Positions 46,791-55,548 of a DNA stretch of 64,000 bases are shown in pieces. The position numbers and the translations under genes were made by a program. Each line of letters starts with the position of its first letter. Position 1 is the first letter of the stretch. The notes beneath the pieces were generated by a model. It searched no databases. It had not been told where the DNA came from and was given only the letters and a program-made list of their open reading frames with translations. Origin of the DNA: Acuticoccus sediminis (lineage in GTDB: Bacteria > Pseudomonadota > Alphaproteobacteria > Rhizobiales > Amorphaceae); the NCBI RefSeq assembly GCF_003258595.1, contig NZ_QHHQ01000006.1, positions 352,251 through 416,250 on the forward strand, written 5' to 3'.

Positions 46791-47758
46791 ACCCGCGCCT
46801 CTACCCCCTCGCGGCGACCATCGCGATCTTCCTCCTCGCATGGTTCGTGTGCTGGACGCAGTTCCCGTTCATGCTGTCGACCCGCGTCGTCGGCAACCTC
46901 CTCACCGACAACGCCTACCTCGGCATCGTCGCGGTGGGGATGACGGTGGTGATCCTCTCCGGCGGCATCGACCTGTCGGTGGGCTCGGTGATCGCCTTTT
47001 CCGGGGTCTTCATCGCGGTGGTGCTGCGCGACACGCCGCTTCACCCGCTGATCGTCTTCGCGCTGCTGCTGATGATCACCACGGCGTTCGGCGGGTTCAT
47101 GGGGTGGCTCATCCACAAGCTCGCGATGCCGCCGTTCATCGTGACGCTCGCCGGCATGTTCCTGGCGCGCGGCGCGGCGTACATGCTGACCATCGACTCG
47201 GTGCCCATCGAGCACGCGTTCTACGACCTCCTCGACGACGCCTACTGGGTGATGCCCGGGAAGGGGCGGCTGAGGCTGATCGGCATCATCATGCTGCTCA
47301 CCGTGGCCGCGGGGATGGTGGTCGCACACAAGACGCGGTTCGGTGCCAGCGTCTTCGCGCTCGGCGGCGGGGAGGCGACGGCCCGGCTGATGGGGGTGCG
47401 CGTCGGCGCCACGACCGTCGGCATCTACGCGTTCTCCGGCGCGATGGCAGGCCTCGCGGGGATCGTCTTCTCGATCTACACCGGGTCCGGCTACCCGCTC
47501 GCCAACGTCGGCACCGAGCTGACGGCGATCGCGGCGGTGGTGATCGGCGGGACCCTGCTGTCAGGAGGGGCCGGGTTCGTCTTCGGCACCCTGATCGGCG
47601 TGCTGACGATGGGCCTCATCCAGACCTACATCGTCTTCGACGGGACGCTGTCGAGCTGGTGGACCAAGATCGTCATCGGCCTCCTGCTGCTGGTCTTCAT
47701 CCTGCTGCAGAAGGCGCTGGTGCGCCTTTCCACCGGGCGGGCGCTGGCGCGGGCCTGA
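46787..47758 (+). CDS. yjfF: Sugar ABC transporter permease, YjfF-like
   Basis: The 323-residue membrane protein has the family motif [16 protein letters not shown] (about residue 62) and GGEATARLMGV with GGTLLSGGAGFVFGT later. It is the last gene of the ytf-type operon, overlapping ytfT by four bases. It converges with the acyl-CoA synthetase gene, leaving only 54 bases between them. Confidence 0.9.
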   Translation: MNPRLYPLAATIAIFLLAWFVCWTQFPFMLSTRVVGNLLTDNAYLGIVAVGMTVVILSGGIDLSVGSVIAFSGVFIAVVLRDTPLHPLIVFALLLMITTAFGGFMGWLIHKLAMPPFIVTLAGMFLARGAAYMLTIDSVPIEHAFYDLLDDAYWVMPGKGRLRLIGIIMLLTVAAGMVVAHKTRFGASVFALGGGEATARLMGVRVGATTVGIYAFSGAMAGLAGIVFSIYTGSGYPLANVGTELTAIAAVVIGGTLLSGGAGFVFGTLIGVLTMGLIQTYIVFDGTLSSWWTKIVIGLLLLVFILLQKALVRLSTGRALARA

Positions 47759-47794
47759 GAGCGACGCCGGCCGTCGCCGGCGCCGCCCGTCTGG

Positions 47795-47817
47795 AGTAGC
47801 GGCTCCGGCGCGCTACT
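47795..47817. terminator. Possible hairpin between convergent genes
   Basis: Arms AGTAGCG (47795-47801) and CGCTACT (47811-47817) form a 7-base stem. It sits in the 54-base gap between yjfF and the acyl-CoA synthetase and touches the latter's stop codon. A second GC-rich stem lies at 47765-47782. Neither is followed by a T-run, so termination is only suggested by position. Confidence 0.3.
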
Positions 47818-49903
47818 GCGCGGCGGCCCGGGCAGTCGCGGTGGCGGCCACCTCGACGAGGGCGTCGACGGCGATGGCGCCCGATGCGCTGACGATCAGC
47901 GGGTTGACGTCGACCGAGCGCACGTCCGCCGTCTCGTCGCACAGGAGCTTCCCGACCGCGATGGCGGCCCTTGCGACCGCCCCGGCATCGAGCGGCGGCT
48001 GGCCGCGCACGCCCCGGAAGAGCGGCGCGATCCGCAGCGTCTGCAGCGCGTCCATCACCTCGGCTTCGTCGAAGGGCGACAGGAGCAGCACGTTGTCGGG
48101 CATCGCCTCGACCGTGATGCCGCCGTCGCCGATGACCACCGCCGGACCGAACACCGGGTCATGGTAGCCGCCGATGACGAGCTCGCGCTCGCCCTTCACC
48201 TGGTCGCACGCGAGCAGGCCCTCGAACGGCTGGCCGAGCCGCTCGACGCCGGCCACGAGGTCGGCATAGGCGGAGGCGAGCGCCTCCTCGCTGTCGATGT
48301 TGAGGCGGACCAGTCCGTGCTCGGACTTGTGCGGGATCGCCGCCGAGCAGGCCTTGAGGACGATCTTGCCCGGTGCGTCCTCAAGGAAGGACCGCGCGGC
48401 GTCGAGGGTAGTGCAGAGGCGGTGGCGGGCGACCGTTACGCCCGCGGCGGCGATGAGCTGCAGCGAGCGGTTCTCGTCGAGGCCCTCCAATGGCGCGGGG
48501 GGGCGCGCGGCGGCGGGGGCGCCGGGACGCGAGCGGGCCATCAGGGCGCGGTGGTTGACGAACTGCGTCATCGCCTCGACCGCGTCGTCCTCGGTCTCGA
48601 ACACCGGCACGCCCTCGCGCGCGAACGCCTCGCGCACTGACGCCTGCGGCGCGGCGAGGACCACGGGCTTGCCGCCGTCCTTCAGGAACGCACCCGTGTC
48701 GGCGGCGAAGCGCGGGAAGTCGTAGCCCTTGCCGCTGACGGGGATGCCGACGAGGAACATGTCGACGCTGGTGTCGCGACCCGCCGCCGGCAGCACCCGG
48801 CTGAAGAGGCCGCTGTCGGTCAGCAGCGCGGCGGTGATGTCGACCGGATTGCGGGGGGAGGCGAAGCCCGGAAGGATGGAGCGCAGCTCGTCCTCGATGG
48901 CGGGCGGGAACTCGGCCATCTCGAGGCCCGCATGCTCGGCCGCGTCGACCGCGAGGACGCAGGTCGCGCCGGAGTTGGAGATCACGGCGAGGCGCCGCCC
49001 CACCGGCTTCCAGCCCTTCAGGTAGAGTTCGGCCGCGCGCACCAGGTCGCGCATTCCCTTGGCGCGCCAGATGCCGTTCTTGGCGAAGAACGCGTCGACG
49101 ATGCGGTCCTCTGTGGCGATTGCGCCGGTGTGGGACTGCGCGGCACGCGAGCCGGCTGCCGTGCGGCCCGACTTCACGGCGATGATCGGAACGTCGCGCT
49201 CCTTGGCGATCGCCGCGGTGCGGGCGAGGGCGGCCGGGTCGGGCAGACTTTCGAGGTAGAGCAGCAGGAGCTTGACGTCCGGGTCCTGCACCACCTCGGC
49301 GGCGAGCTCGGCGACGTTGACGTCGCTGTCGTTGCCGGTGGCGTGGCAGTGGCGCACGCCGATGCCGCGGGCGCGCAGCATGCCGTAGGGCACGACGCTC
49401 ATCGCGCCCGACTGGCTGATGCAGGCGACCGGCCCGTCCTCGGGCTGCGCCTCGATGAACATGGTCGAGAAGCTGAGGACCGCGCCGGTGCCGAAGTTGG
49501 CGAGGCCCTGGCTGTTGGGGCCGACGATGCGCATGCCGGCCTTGTGGGCGGTCTCGCGCATCTCGGCCTCGATGCGCTTGCCTTCGGGGCCCGTCTCGCC
49601 GAAGCCGCTCGCCATCACGATGGCGGCCTTCACGCCGAGCGCGGCGCAGGTGTTGACGGTGTCCACGACGCCGGTGCCGGCGACGGCGATGATGACGGCG
49701 TCCGGCACCTTCGGGAGGTCTGCGAGGGAGGCGTAGGCCTTCAGGCCCTGCACCGTGTCGCGGCCGGGATTGATCGGGAAGACGTCGCCCTTGAAGCCGA
49801 ACTCTCTCAGGTAGCGGATCGGACGGCCGCCGATCTTGTCGGGATTGTCCGACGCGCCGACGATGGCGACGCTCTCGGGCGAAAGGAAGGGGGCAAGGCT
49901 CAT
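47813..49903 (-). CDS. NDP-forming acyl-CoA synthetase (acetate-CoA ligase family)
   Basis: The 696-residue protein has a CoA-binding Rossmann domain (about residues 1-135, AIVGASDNPDKIGGRPI), a succinyl-CoA-ligase-like middle with the phospho-His in SHTGAI (about 258), and a C-terminal ATP-grasp domain (about 480-696). Such enzymes interconvert an acyl-CoA with acid, ADP and phosphate. Its start overlaps the Zn-ribbon gene's stop (ATGA). Within the TRAP-thiolase operon it probably activates the imported acid or recovers ATP from an acyl-CoA product. The acid is unknown. Confidence 0.9.
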   Translation of the reverse strand: MSLAPFLSPESVAIVGASDNPDKIGGRPIRYLREFGFKGDVFPINPGRDTVQGLKAYASLADLPKVPDAVIIAVAGTGVVDTVNTCAALGVKAAIVMASGFGETGPEGKRIEAEMRETAHKAGMRIVGPNSQGLANFGTGAVLSFSTMFIEAQPEDGPVACISQSGAMSVVPYGMLRARGIGVRHCHATGNDSDVNVAELAAEVVQDPDVKLLLLYLESLPDPAALARTAAIAKERDVPIIAVKSGRTAAGSRAAQSHTGAIATEDRIVDAFFAKNGIWRAKGMRDLVRAAELYLKGWKPVGRRLAVISNSGATCVLAVDAAEHAGLEMAEFPPAIEDELRSILPGFASPRNPVDITAALLTDSGLFSRVLPAAGRDTSVDMFLVGIPVSGKGYDFPRFAADTGAFLKDGGKPVVLAAPQASVREAFAREGVPVFETEDDAVEAMTQFVNHRALMARSRPGAPAAARPPAPLEGLDENRSLQLIAAAGVTVARHRLCTTLDAARSFLEDAPGKIVLKACSAAIPHKSEHGLVRLNIDSEEALASAYADLVAGVERLGQPFEGLLACDQVKGERELVIGGYHDPVFGPAVVIGDGGITVEAMPDNVLLLSPFDEAEVMDALQTLRIAPLFRGVRGQPPLDAGAVARAAIAVGKLLCDETADVRSVDVNPLIVSASGAIAVDALVEVAATATARAAAQ

Positions 49904-50277
49904 GGTCGGGTCCGGTCGAACGGGATGAAATGGATGAGGGGCGCGCCGTCGAATTCGAGCGACTGTGCGGTGACGGCGTCGCCGACCGCAAGGCCCTCGG
50001 CGGCGCCCCCCATCACGCGGATGCCTTCCTCGAGGTCGACGAGGGCGACCGAGTAGGGAAGACGCTCCTTGTGGGCGAGGGTCGGTGCGCGGTGAAGCGT
50101 CGTCACGGCGGCGACGCGGCCGCGCCCTTCCGACGAGAGGTACTCGATGTCCGCCGAGCCGCAGGAGGGGCAGAAGGGGCGCGGGAAGGCGGCGACGGTG
50201 CCGCAGGCCCGGCAGCTCTGGTAGGCGATGCGGCCCTGCGCGGCCTCGGCGCGGACGAGCTCTTCGATGGCCTTCAT
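49900..50277 (-). CDS. Zn-ribbon/OB-fold protein (DUF35 type), thiolase partner
   Basis: The 125-residue protein has a rubredoxin-like zinc ribbon with Cys22, Cys25, Cys36 and Cys39, then an OB-fold typical of DUF35 proteins. These are encoded beside thiolase-like or HMG-CoA-synthase-like proteins and form complexes with them, where they may bind acyl-CoA. The thiolase-like gene lies 13 bases upstream. Confidence 0.9.
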   Translation of the reverse strand: MKAIEELVRAEAAQGRIAYQSCRACGTVAAFPRPFCPSCGSADIEYLSSEGRGRVAAVTTLHRAPTLAHKERLPYSVALVDLEEGIRVMGGAAEGLAVGDAVTAQSLEFDGAPLIHFIPFDRTRP

Positions 50278-50290
50278 TGTTGGCGAACCT

Positions 50291-51457
50291 TCATGGGCGC
50301 GGCTCCGCTGTTCTGGGCTCCATGGCGAGGACGAGACTGACGTGGGCGGACAGGATCCCGCCGTCGCCGTGGCAGAAGCCGAAGGCGGGCCGCCGGGACC
50401 CCTGCCGCCCGCCCGCCTTGCCGGTCATGTGCCGCACCACCTCGACGATGTGCGCCATGCCGCCGGCAACGCCAGGGTGGCCGTAGGAGAGGAGGCCGCC
50501 GTGGGTGTTGAGCGGGATGCCGCCGTCGCTGGCATAGCGCCCGGCGCGGATGTCCTCCGCGGTCTTGCCGCGGGCGGAGAAGCCGAGCTCCTCCAGCAGC
50601 ATCGTCGCGGTGATGGTGAAGCTGTCGTAGATGCCGAGCACCTCCATCTGCTCCGGCGCAAGGCCCGCCTCGGCGAAGGCACGGCCGGCCGCGTCGGAGG
50701 CGCCGAAGCGGTCGACGTCGGTGGCGACGGAGATGTGCTGGTGGCGGTGCGCCTGGCCGCTGCCGACGAGGAAGGGGGCCCCGGCCGGTGCATCCGCAGA
50801 CACTACGAGCGCCGTGGCACCGTCGGAGATCGGGCAGCAGTCCATCATCTTGAGCGGCGTTGCGATGGGGCGCGAGCCCATCACGTCGGCGACCGTGATC
50901 GCGTCGGTGAGGTGCGCCCCCTCCATCCGCGCGGCGTGGTCGCGCATGAAGACGGCGACCTCGGCGAGGTCCTCCTCGGAGGTGCCGTAGGCGTTGCCGT
51001 AGAGCGAGGCGAGGAGGGCGTAGTAGGCCGGGATCGTCGCGCCGTGCGGCACTTCGTGGCGGGCGTGGCCGACCTGGGAGAGCGTCTGGATCGCGCTGTC
51101 GCGGCCGCCGGTGTTGGTGAGGCGGTTCTCGCCCGCGACGACCAGCACCCGCCGGCACTGCCCGGACGCAACGAGAAGCCGCGCCAGCATGACCATGCCG
51201 CAGCCCGTGGCGCCGCCCATCTGGATCGCCTGCGCGTAGTGCGGCCGGATCCCGAAATGCTCGGCGAAGAGGGTCGCCAGCATCAGGTGCGGCATCGCGG
51301 TCGAGTAGCCGGTGACGAGGCCGTCGATGGCCCCGCGTTCCAGGCCCGCATCGGCGAGGGCGAGGGTCGCGGCCTCGGACATGAGGTCCAGCGTGTCGCG
51401 CCCTTCCAGGCGGCCGAAGGGGGTCAGACCTACCCCTTCGATGGCGACGGGCGTCAT
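50291..51457 (-). CDS. Thiolase-like acetyl-CoA acetyltransferase / lipid-transfer protein
   Basis: The 388-residue protein belongs to the SCP2-thiolase-like group that pairs with DUF35 proteins. It keeps a nucleophile-region Cys in GGATGCGMVML (about residue 85), the NTHGGLLSYGHPG motif with catalytic-type His residues (about 330-340) and a late Cys in FGFCHGDGG. It may cleave a beta-keto acyl-CoA or act in a retro-aldol or transfer step with its Zn-ribbon partner. Its ATG overlaps the TRAP permease stop. The substrate is unknown. Confidence 0.88.
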   Translation of the reverse strand: MTPVAIEGVGLTPFGRLEGRDTLDLMSEAATLALADAGLERGAIDGLVTGYSTAMPHLMLATLFAEHFGIRPHYAQAIQMGGATGCGMVMLARLLVASGQCRRVLVVAGENRLTNTGGRDSAIQTLSQVGHARHEVPHGATIPAYYALLASLYGNAYGTSEEDLAEVAVFMRDHAARMEGAHLTDAITVADVMGSRPIATPLKMMDCCPISDGATALVVSADAPAGAPFLVGSGQAHRHQHISVATDVDRFGASDAAGRAFAEAGLAPEQMEVLGIYDSFTITATMLLEELGFSARGKTAEDIRAGRYASDGGIPLNTHGGLLSYGHPGVAGGMAHIVEVVRHMTGKAGGRQGSRRPAFGFCHGDGGILSAHVSLVLAMEPRTAEPRP

Positions 51458-53325
51458 TTCGGCGCCTCCTTCAGTTGGATGGGGGTCCGAGCGCCGGTGC
51501 GGCCGGCGAGGGCGAGGGCGGCGGCCGCGAGGACGACGCCGCCGATGTCGCTCGCCCAGCCGGGCACCAGCATCATCAGCGCGCCGCCCGCGAGCAGGAT
51601 GCGCGGCACGATCCCGAGCGGTCCGGTGGCGTAGCCGACAATGGCCGACGCGAGCGCCGCGACGCCGATCGCCGCCGTCGCGATGGAGAGGAAGATCCGC
51701 CAGATGCTGCCGTCGAGAAGCAGCACCGGGTCCATCACGAACATGAACGGCACGATGAAGGCCGGGACGGAGATCGCGAACGCGGTCCAGCCGGTGCGCG
51801 ACGGGTTGCTGTCCGCCACCGCGGCCGCGGCGTAGGCGGCGACGGCGACCGGCGGCGTCACATTGCCCAGGATCGCGAAGTAGAAGACGAAGAGGTGCGC
51901 CGGGATCGGCGAGACCCCGAGGTCGATGAGGGCCGGGATGGTGATGCCGGCCTGGACCAGGTAGGCGGCGACCGTCGGCAGCCCCATGCCGAGGATCAGC
52001 GAGGAGACCATCGTCAGGACGAGCGCGCCAATCAGCGAGTGTCCGGCAAGCTCGAGGATGACGCGGTTCACCGTCAGGCCGAGTCCGGTGAGGCTGAGGA
52101 TGCCGACGATCATGCCCGAGGCCGCGCAGGCGACCGCGACCGGGCCCGCGGCCTTCGCGGCCTCGACGATCCCGTCCAGAAGCCGCCGCGGCAGCTTCAC
52201 GAGACCGCCCCGCAGCAAGGCGTACGTCGCCGCGACGGCCACCACGGTGAGGACGCCGTTGAGGCCGGCGCGCATCGGCGAATAGATGAAGACCGAGTAG
52301 GCGACGACGACGATCGGCAGGACGAACAGGATCCCCTCGCGCAGCACGGCGGGGATCGCCGGGCCGCGCACGCCGTGCTGGATGCCCGAACGCAGCGCCT
52401 CGCAGTGCACCGTCACGAAGATGCCGAGGTACATGAGGAGCGCCGGCACGATCGCCGAGACGGCGACCTCGGCGTAGGGGCGGCCGACGAACTCGGCGAT
52501 GATGAAGGCGGTCGCGCCCATCACCGGCGGCATGAGCTGCCCGCCGGAAGAGGCCGCCGCCTCGACCCCCGCCGCGAAGTGCGGCTTGTAGCCGTTGCGC
52601 TTCATGAGCGGGATCGTCACCGCGCCGGTCGTCACCACGTTGGCGACGGCGGAGCCCGAGATGGTGCCCATGGCGGCCGAGCCGATGATGGCCGCCTTGG
52701 CGGGGCCGCCGCGAAGGCGCCCGGTGAGGGCCATCGCCATGTCGATCATGAACTGCCCGCCGCCGCAGCGGTCGAGCACCGCGCCGAACAGGACGAAGAG
52801 GTAGATGTATGTCGCCGACACGCCCAGCGGGATGCCGAACACGCCCTCCTTCGTGTACCAGAGGTGGTCCACGGTCCAGGAGACGCCGAAGTAGCGGTGC
52901 CCGAGCGCGCCGGGAATGAGGTGGCCGAACGCGGCGTAGAGCAGGAAGACCGCGACGATCGCGCCGAACGCGACGCCCAGGAGCCGGACCGAGATGACGA
53001 AGAGGCTCGCCATGCCGATGAAGGCCATGACGATCGCCACCGTCGACAGCGGCATGACGTAGGCCATGCGGTTGTTGAAGTAGTCCGCGAGGGCGAGGTT
53101 GTAGATCAGCGCGGCCGACAGCGCGACCGACGCGCCGATCGTGACGATACGCTCGCGGCGCGAGGCGCCCGGCGCCGTGAGGGCGGCCGCCGCGAGGCAC
53201 GCGACGACGAGCAGGAGGTGCGCGTTCCGCTGCGTGAAGCTCTGGAACACGCCGAAGAACCCGGTGCCGAGATGGAAGGCCGCCAGCGCCAGCGCGGCCA
53301 CGATGAACAGCGTTCGCAATACCAT
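51454..53325 (-). CDS. TRAP transporter permease, fused small and large subunits (TAXI type)
   Basis: The 623-residue protein is strongly hydrophobic, with roughly 15-17 helices. An N-terminal part resembles the four-helix small subunit, followed by a DctM-like large subunit with GSAAMGTISGSAVANVV (about residue 215) and MGLPTVAAYLVQ (about 450). Fused permeases are the rule in TRAP systems that use TAXI binding proteins. It imports an organic acid using an ion gradient. The matching binding protein is encoded just upstream, 45 bases away. Confidence 0.93.
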   Translation of the reverse strand: MVLRTLFIVAALALAAFHLGTGFFGVFQSFTQRNAHLLLVVACLAAAALTAPGASRRERIVTIGASVALSAALIYNLALADYFNNRMAYVMPLSTVAIVMAFIGMASLFVISVRLLGVAFGAIVAVFLLYAAFGHLIPGALGHRYFGVSWTVDHLWYTKEGVFGIPLGVSATYIYLFVLFGAVLDRCGGGQFMIDMAMALTGRLRGGPAKAAIIGSAAMGTISGSAVANVVTTGAVTIPLMKRNGYKPHFAAGVEAAASSGGQLMPPVMGATAFIIAEFVGRPYAEVAVSAIVPALLMYLGIFVTVHCEALRSGIQHGVRGPAIPAVLREGILFVLPIVVVAYSVFIYSPMRAGLNGVLTVVAVAATYALLRGGLVKLPRRLLDGIVEAAKAAGPVAVACAASGMIVGILSLTGLGLTVNRVILELAGHSLIGALVLTMVSSLILGMGLPTVAAYLVQAGITIPALIDLGVSPIPAHLFVFYFAILGNVTPPVAVAAYAAAAVADSNPSRTGWTAFAISVPAFIVPFMFVMDPVLLLDGSIWRIFLSIATAAIGVAALASAIVGYATGPLGIVPRILLAGGALMMLVPGWASDIGGVVLAAAALALAGRTGARTPIQLKEAPK

Positions 53326-53370
53326 GGGATGACGCCCTGCCGCGGGGGCAGGGCTGCTCCTCTCTTCGAC

Positions 53371-54306
53371 CTACTTGGCGGTGTCGTAGTACTGGGCGGC
53401 GCCGGGATGCAGCGTGACGCCGATGCCGTCCGCCGCCGTCTCCGGCCCGAAGTCCTTCAGCGCGGCGTTGACGCTGTGCAGCTCGGCCGCGTTCTCGACG
53501 ATGGCGCGGGTGATCTTCTCCACCAGCTCCGGATCGAGCGACTTGTTGGCGATGAGGACGTTGTTCATGCCGACCGCGAGCGTCGCCTCCGTCTGGCCCT
53601 TGTAGGTGCCGGCCGGAATCTCGATCGACGCGTAGCCGGGGTTCTTCTCCTGCAGCGCGGCGATCTTGTCCTCGCCGACGGGGATGAGCCGCACGCCGGT
53701 GCCGAGGGCCACTTCGGAGATCGCGCCCGAGGGGACGGACAGGATGCCGGTGAAGACGTCGAGGTGGCCGTCCTTCATCTGCATCGAGGCGTCGGCGTAG
53801 GAGAGGCGCTCGACGCGGCCGAGGTCGTCGTAGGAGAGGTCGTAGAGGCCGAGGACGTTCTGGGTCATCACGTCGGTGGAGCCGCCGACGACGCCCGGAT
53901 TGACGATCTTGCCGGAGAAGTCCTCGACGCTCTTGATGTCGCTGTCGGCGCGTACGGCCATCTGGTACGGCGAGGCGTAGAACTTCGCGATCCCGGTGAT
54001 GTTCTCCTGCGGCCCGGCGAAGTGCTGGCCGATGCCCTCGACCGCCTCGGCGTTGGTGGTGGAGAGCGACATCGCGAGGTCGTACTGGCCCGCGTTGGTG
54101 CCGAGGATGTTGGCGACCGTCACGCCGTTGACGACGCTGACGCGCGTGCCGGGGACTTCCCGCTCGATGATGTTGGCGAGCGCCGCGCCGAGCGGATACC
54201 AGGTCCCGCCCGAGGGGCCGGACGCGAGTGTCAGGTTCTGCGCGTTCGCCGGGGTGAGGCCGAGGCCCACGCTAAGTGCGATGATCGCTCCGAATGTCGT
54301 CTTCAT
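53371..54306 (-). CDS. TAXI-family TRAP transporter solute-binding protein
   Basis: The 311-residue precursor has a signal peptide ending ANAQN at about residue 23 and the TAXI hallmark LASGPSGGTWYPLGAALA (about 28-45). NPGVVGGSTDVM and GQTEATLAVGMNNVLIA follow, as in other members. It captures the substrate in the periplasm for the fused permease. Its start lies 35 bases inside the 3' end of the upstream IclR gene, so the two are tightly coupled. TAXI proteins bind glutamate, ketoglutarate or other acids; the ligand here is not known. Confidence 0.92.
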   Translation of the reverse strand: MKTTFGAIIALSVGLGLTPANAQNLTLASGPSGGTWYPLGAALANIIEREVPGTRVSVVNGVTVANILGTNAGQYDLAMSLSTTNAEAVEGIGQHFAGPQENITGIAKFYASPYQMAVRADSDIKSVEDFSGKIVNPGVVGGSTDVMTQNVLGLYDLSYDDLGRVERLSYADASMQMKDGHLDVFTGILSVPSGAISEVALGTGVRLIPVGEDKIAALQEKNPGYASIEIPAGTYKGQTEATLAVGMNNVLIANKSLDPELVEKITRAIVENAAELHSVNAALKDFGPETAADGIGVTLHPGAAQYYDTAK

Positions 54307-55150
54307 GGTCGTTTCTCCCTTTGATGGCCCGCTTTCGGGGCGCGGGTTGCCGCTGTGCCGGCGCCTGGGGAGGGCCGAGGTCGCGTCCCGTTGCGTTGTT
54401 GTCCGTGAGACGGGCGCCGATGGCGGCCGCTTCCTCCATCAGGAGGGCGGTGGCCTGCTCGCGCCGCGCGCCGGAAAGGCGATCGCCGACGGCGGCGACG
54501 CTGATCGCCGCGACGACGAGACCCGAGGCGTCCCGGACCGGGGCGCCCATGCCCGTCATCCCGGGGATGACGAAGTTGGGAAGCTCGGTCACGCCGGCTC
54601 CGCGCGCGATCCCGGCGTTGGCTCGGATCATCTCGACGGTGATGTGGGGGTAGTTGCCGAGCCGCCCGGCCTGGGCCTGAAGCGTCTCCTCGCCTTCCGG
54701 CTCGGCGAGCCAGGCGAGGAGGGCGAGGCTGCCGGCGCCGACGCCGAGCGGCCGGCGGCTGCCGATGTCGAGCGACAGCGCCTGGATCGGGTAGGCGCCG
54801 ACGTGCCGGTCGATGCACAGCGAATCGAGCCCGCTGCGGACCGACAGGAAGCTGGTGTCCTGCAGCTCGTGGGTGAGGCGGGCGAGGCCGGGGCGCGCGG
54901 CCTGGCGCAGCCGCGCCTGGTTCGCGGGCGCGCCGAGGGTGGCGAGGAAGTCGGCATCGACGCGGAAGCGGCGGTCCTCGCCGCGGACGAGCGCGCCGAG
55001 CGAGACGAGGCTCGCGAGCAGCCGCGACGTCGACGCCTTGTGGAGGCCGAGGTGGAGCGAGACGTCGGTCACGCGGGCGCCGGCGGTCCCGGTCTCGGCG
55101 ACCGTCCGCAGCGTCGTGATCGCGCGAGAGACGCTCTGCATCTCGTCCAT
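54272..55150 (-). CDS. IclR-family regulator of the TRAP/thiolase operon
   Basis: The 292-residue protein has an N-terminal winged helix (about residues 5-65, TDVSLHLGLHKASTSRLLASL) and a C-terminal IclR effector domain (about 80-255) with GRLGNYPHITVEMI and GMTGMGAPVRD. The last 30 residues are basic and read through the start of the TAXI gene. As first gene of the operon it likely senses the imported acid or a metabolite and controls its own operon from the AT-rich region upstream of 55150. Confidence 0.88.
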   Translation of the reverse strand: MDEMQSVSRAITTLRTVAETGTAGARVTDVSLHLGLHKASTSRLLASLVSLGALVRGEDRRFRVDADFLATLGAPANQARLRQAARPGLARLTHELQDTSFLSVRSGLDSLCIDRHVGAYPIQALSLDIGSRRPLGVGAGSLALLAWLAEPEGEETLQAQAGRLGNYPHITVEMIRANAGIARGAGVTELPNFVIPGMTGMGAPVRDASGLVVAAISVAAVGDRLSGARREQATALLMEEAAAIGARLTDNNATGRDLGPPQAPAQRQPAPRKRAIKGRNDHEDDIRSDHRT

Positions 55151-55548
55151 GGCGTGGTCTTCGGCTCCGCAGTCTCGTTATGCGCAACAGAAAGAGCATT
55201 AATTATCGCTTCAATCAACACGTATCAGCGATGTTTTTCGGCGCATGAAATGAAGTTGCGAACAGTGAGACAAAACCCCGTCGCCTCGAAACGCGCGGCG
55301 CGGACCCGTCCCTGCGGCAGGGGCGGAGCCGGGCAGAATGCGCAGCGACACTCCGATGCGGGTCGCGCCGGGCGCCTCGATCAGTGGGCGGGTTCTCGAC
55401 CGGGCCCGGCGTGAGCGTCAGGACCGATTGGGAGGGGGCAGACGCGCGGTGTCAGCACCCCGGGCCTGAGCCGTCGGCGGTCCGTTCCGGAGGTGGCGCT
55501 TGTTCGGGGCGGGGGCCGGCCGTTTCGCGAGCGGCGCGGCGGCTGGTG
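55151..55548. promoter_or_regulatory. 398-base gap: probable IclR-operon promoter, no gene seen
   Basis: The part next to the IclR start (about 55170-55265) is much AT-richer than the flanks and contains GATAAT and TTGATT on the minus strand, though not at ideal spacing. It should hold the promoter of the IclR-TRAP-thiolase operon. The GC-rich part from 55270 to 55548 lies beyond the 3' end of the FAD monooxygenase and shows no convincing gene. Confidence 0.4.
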
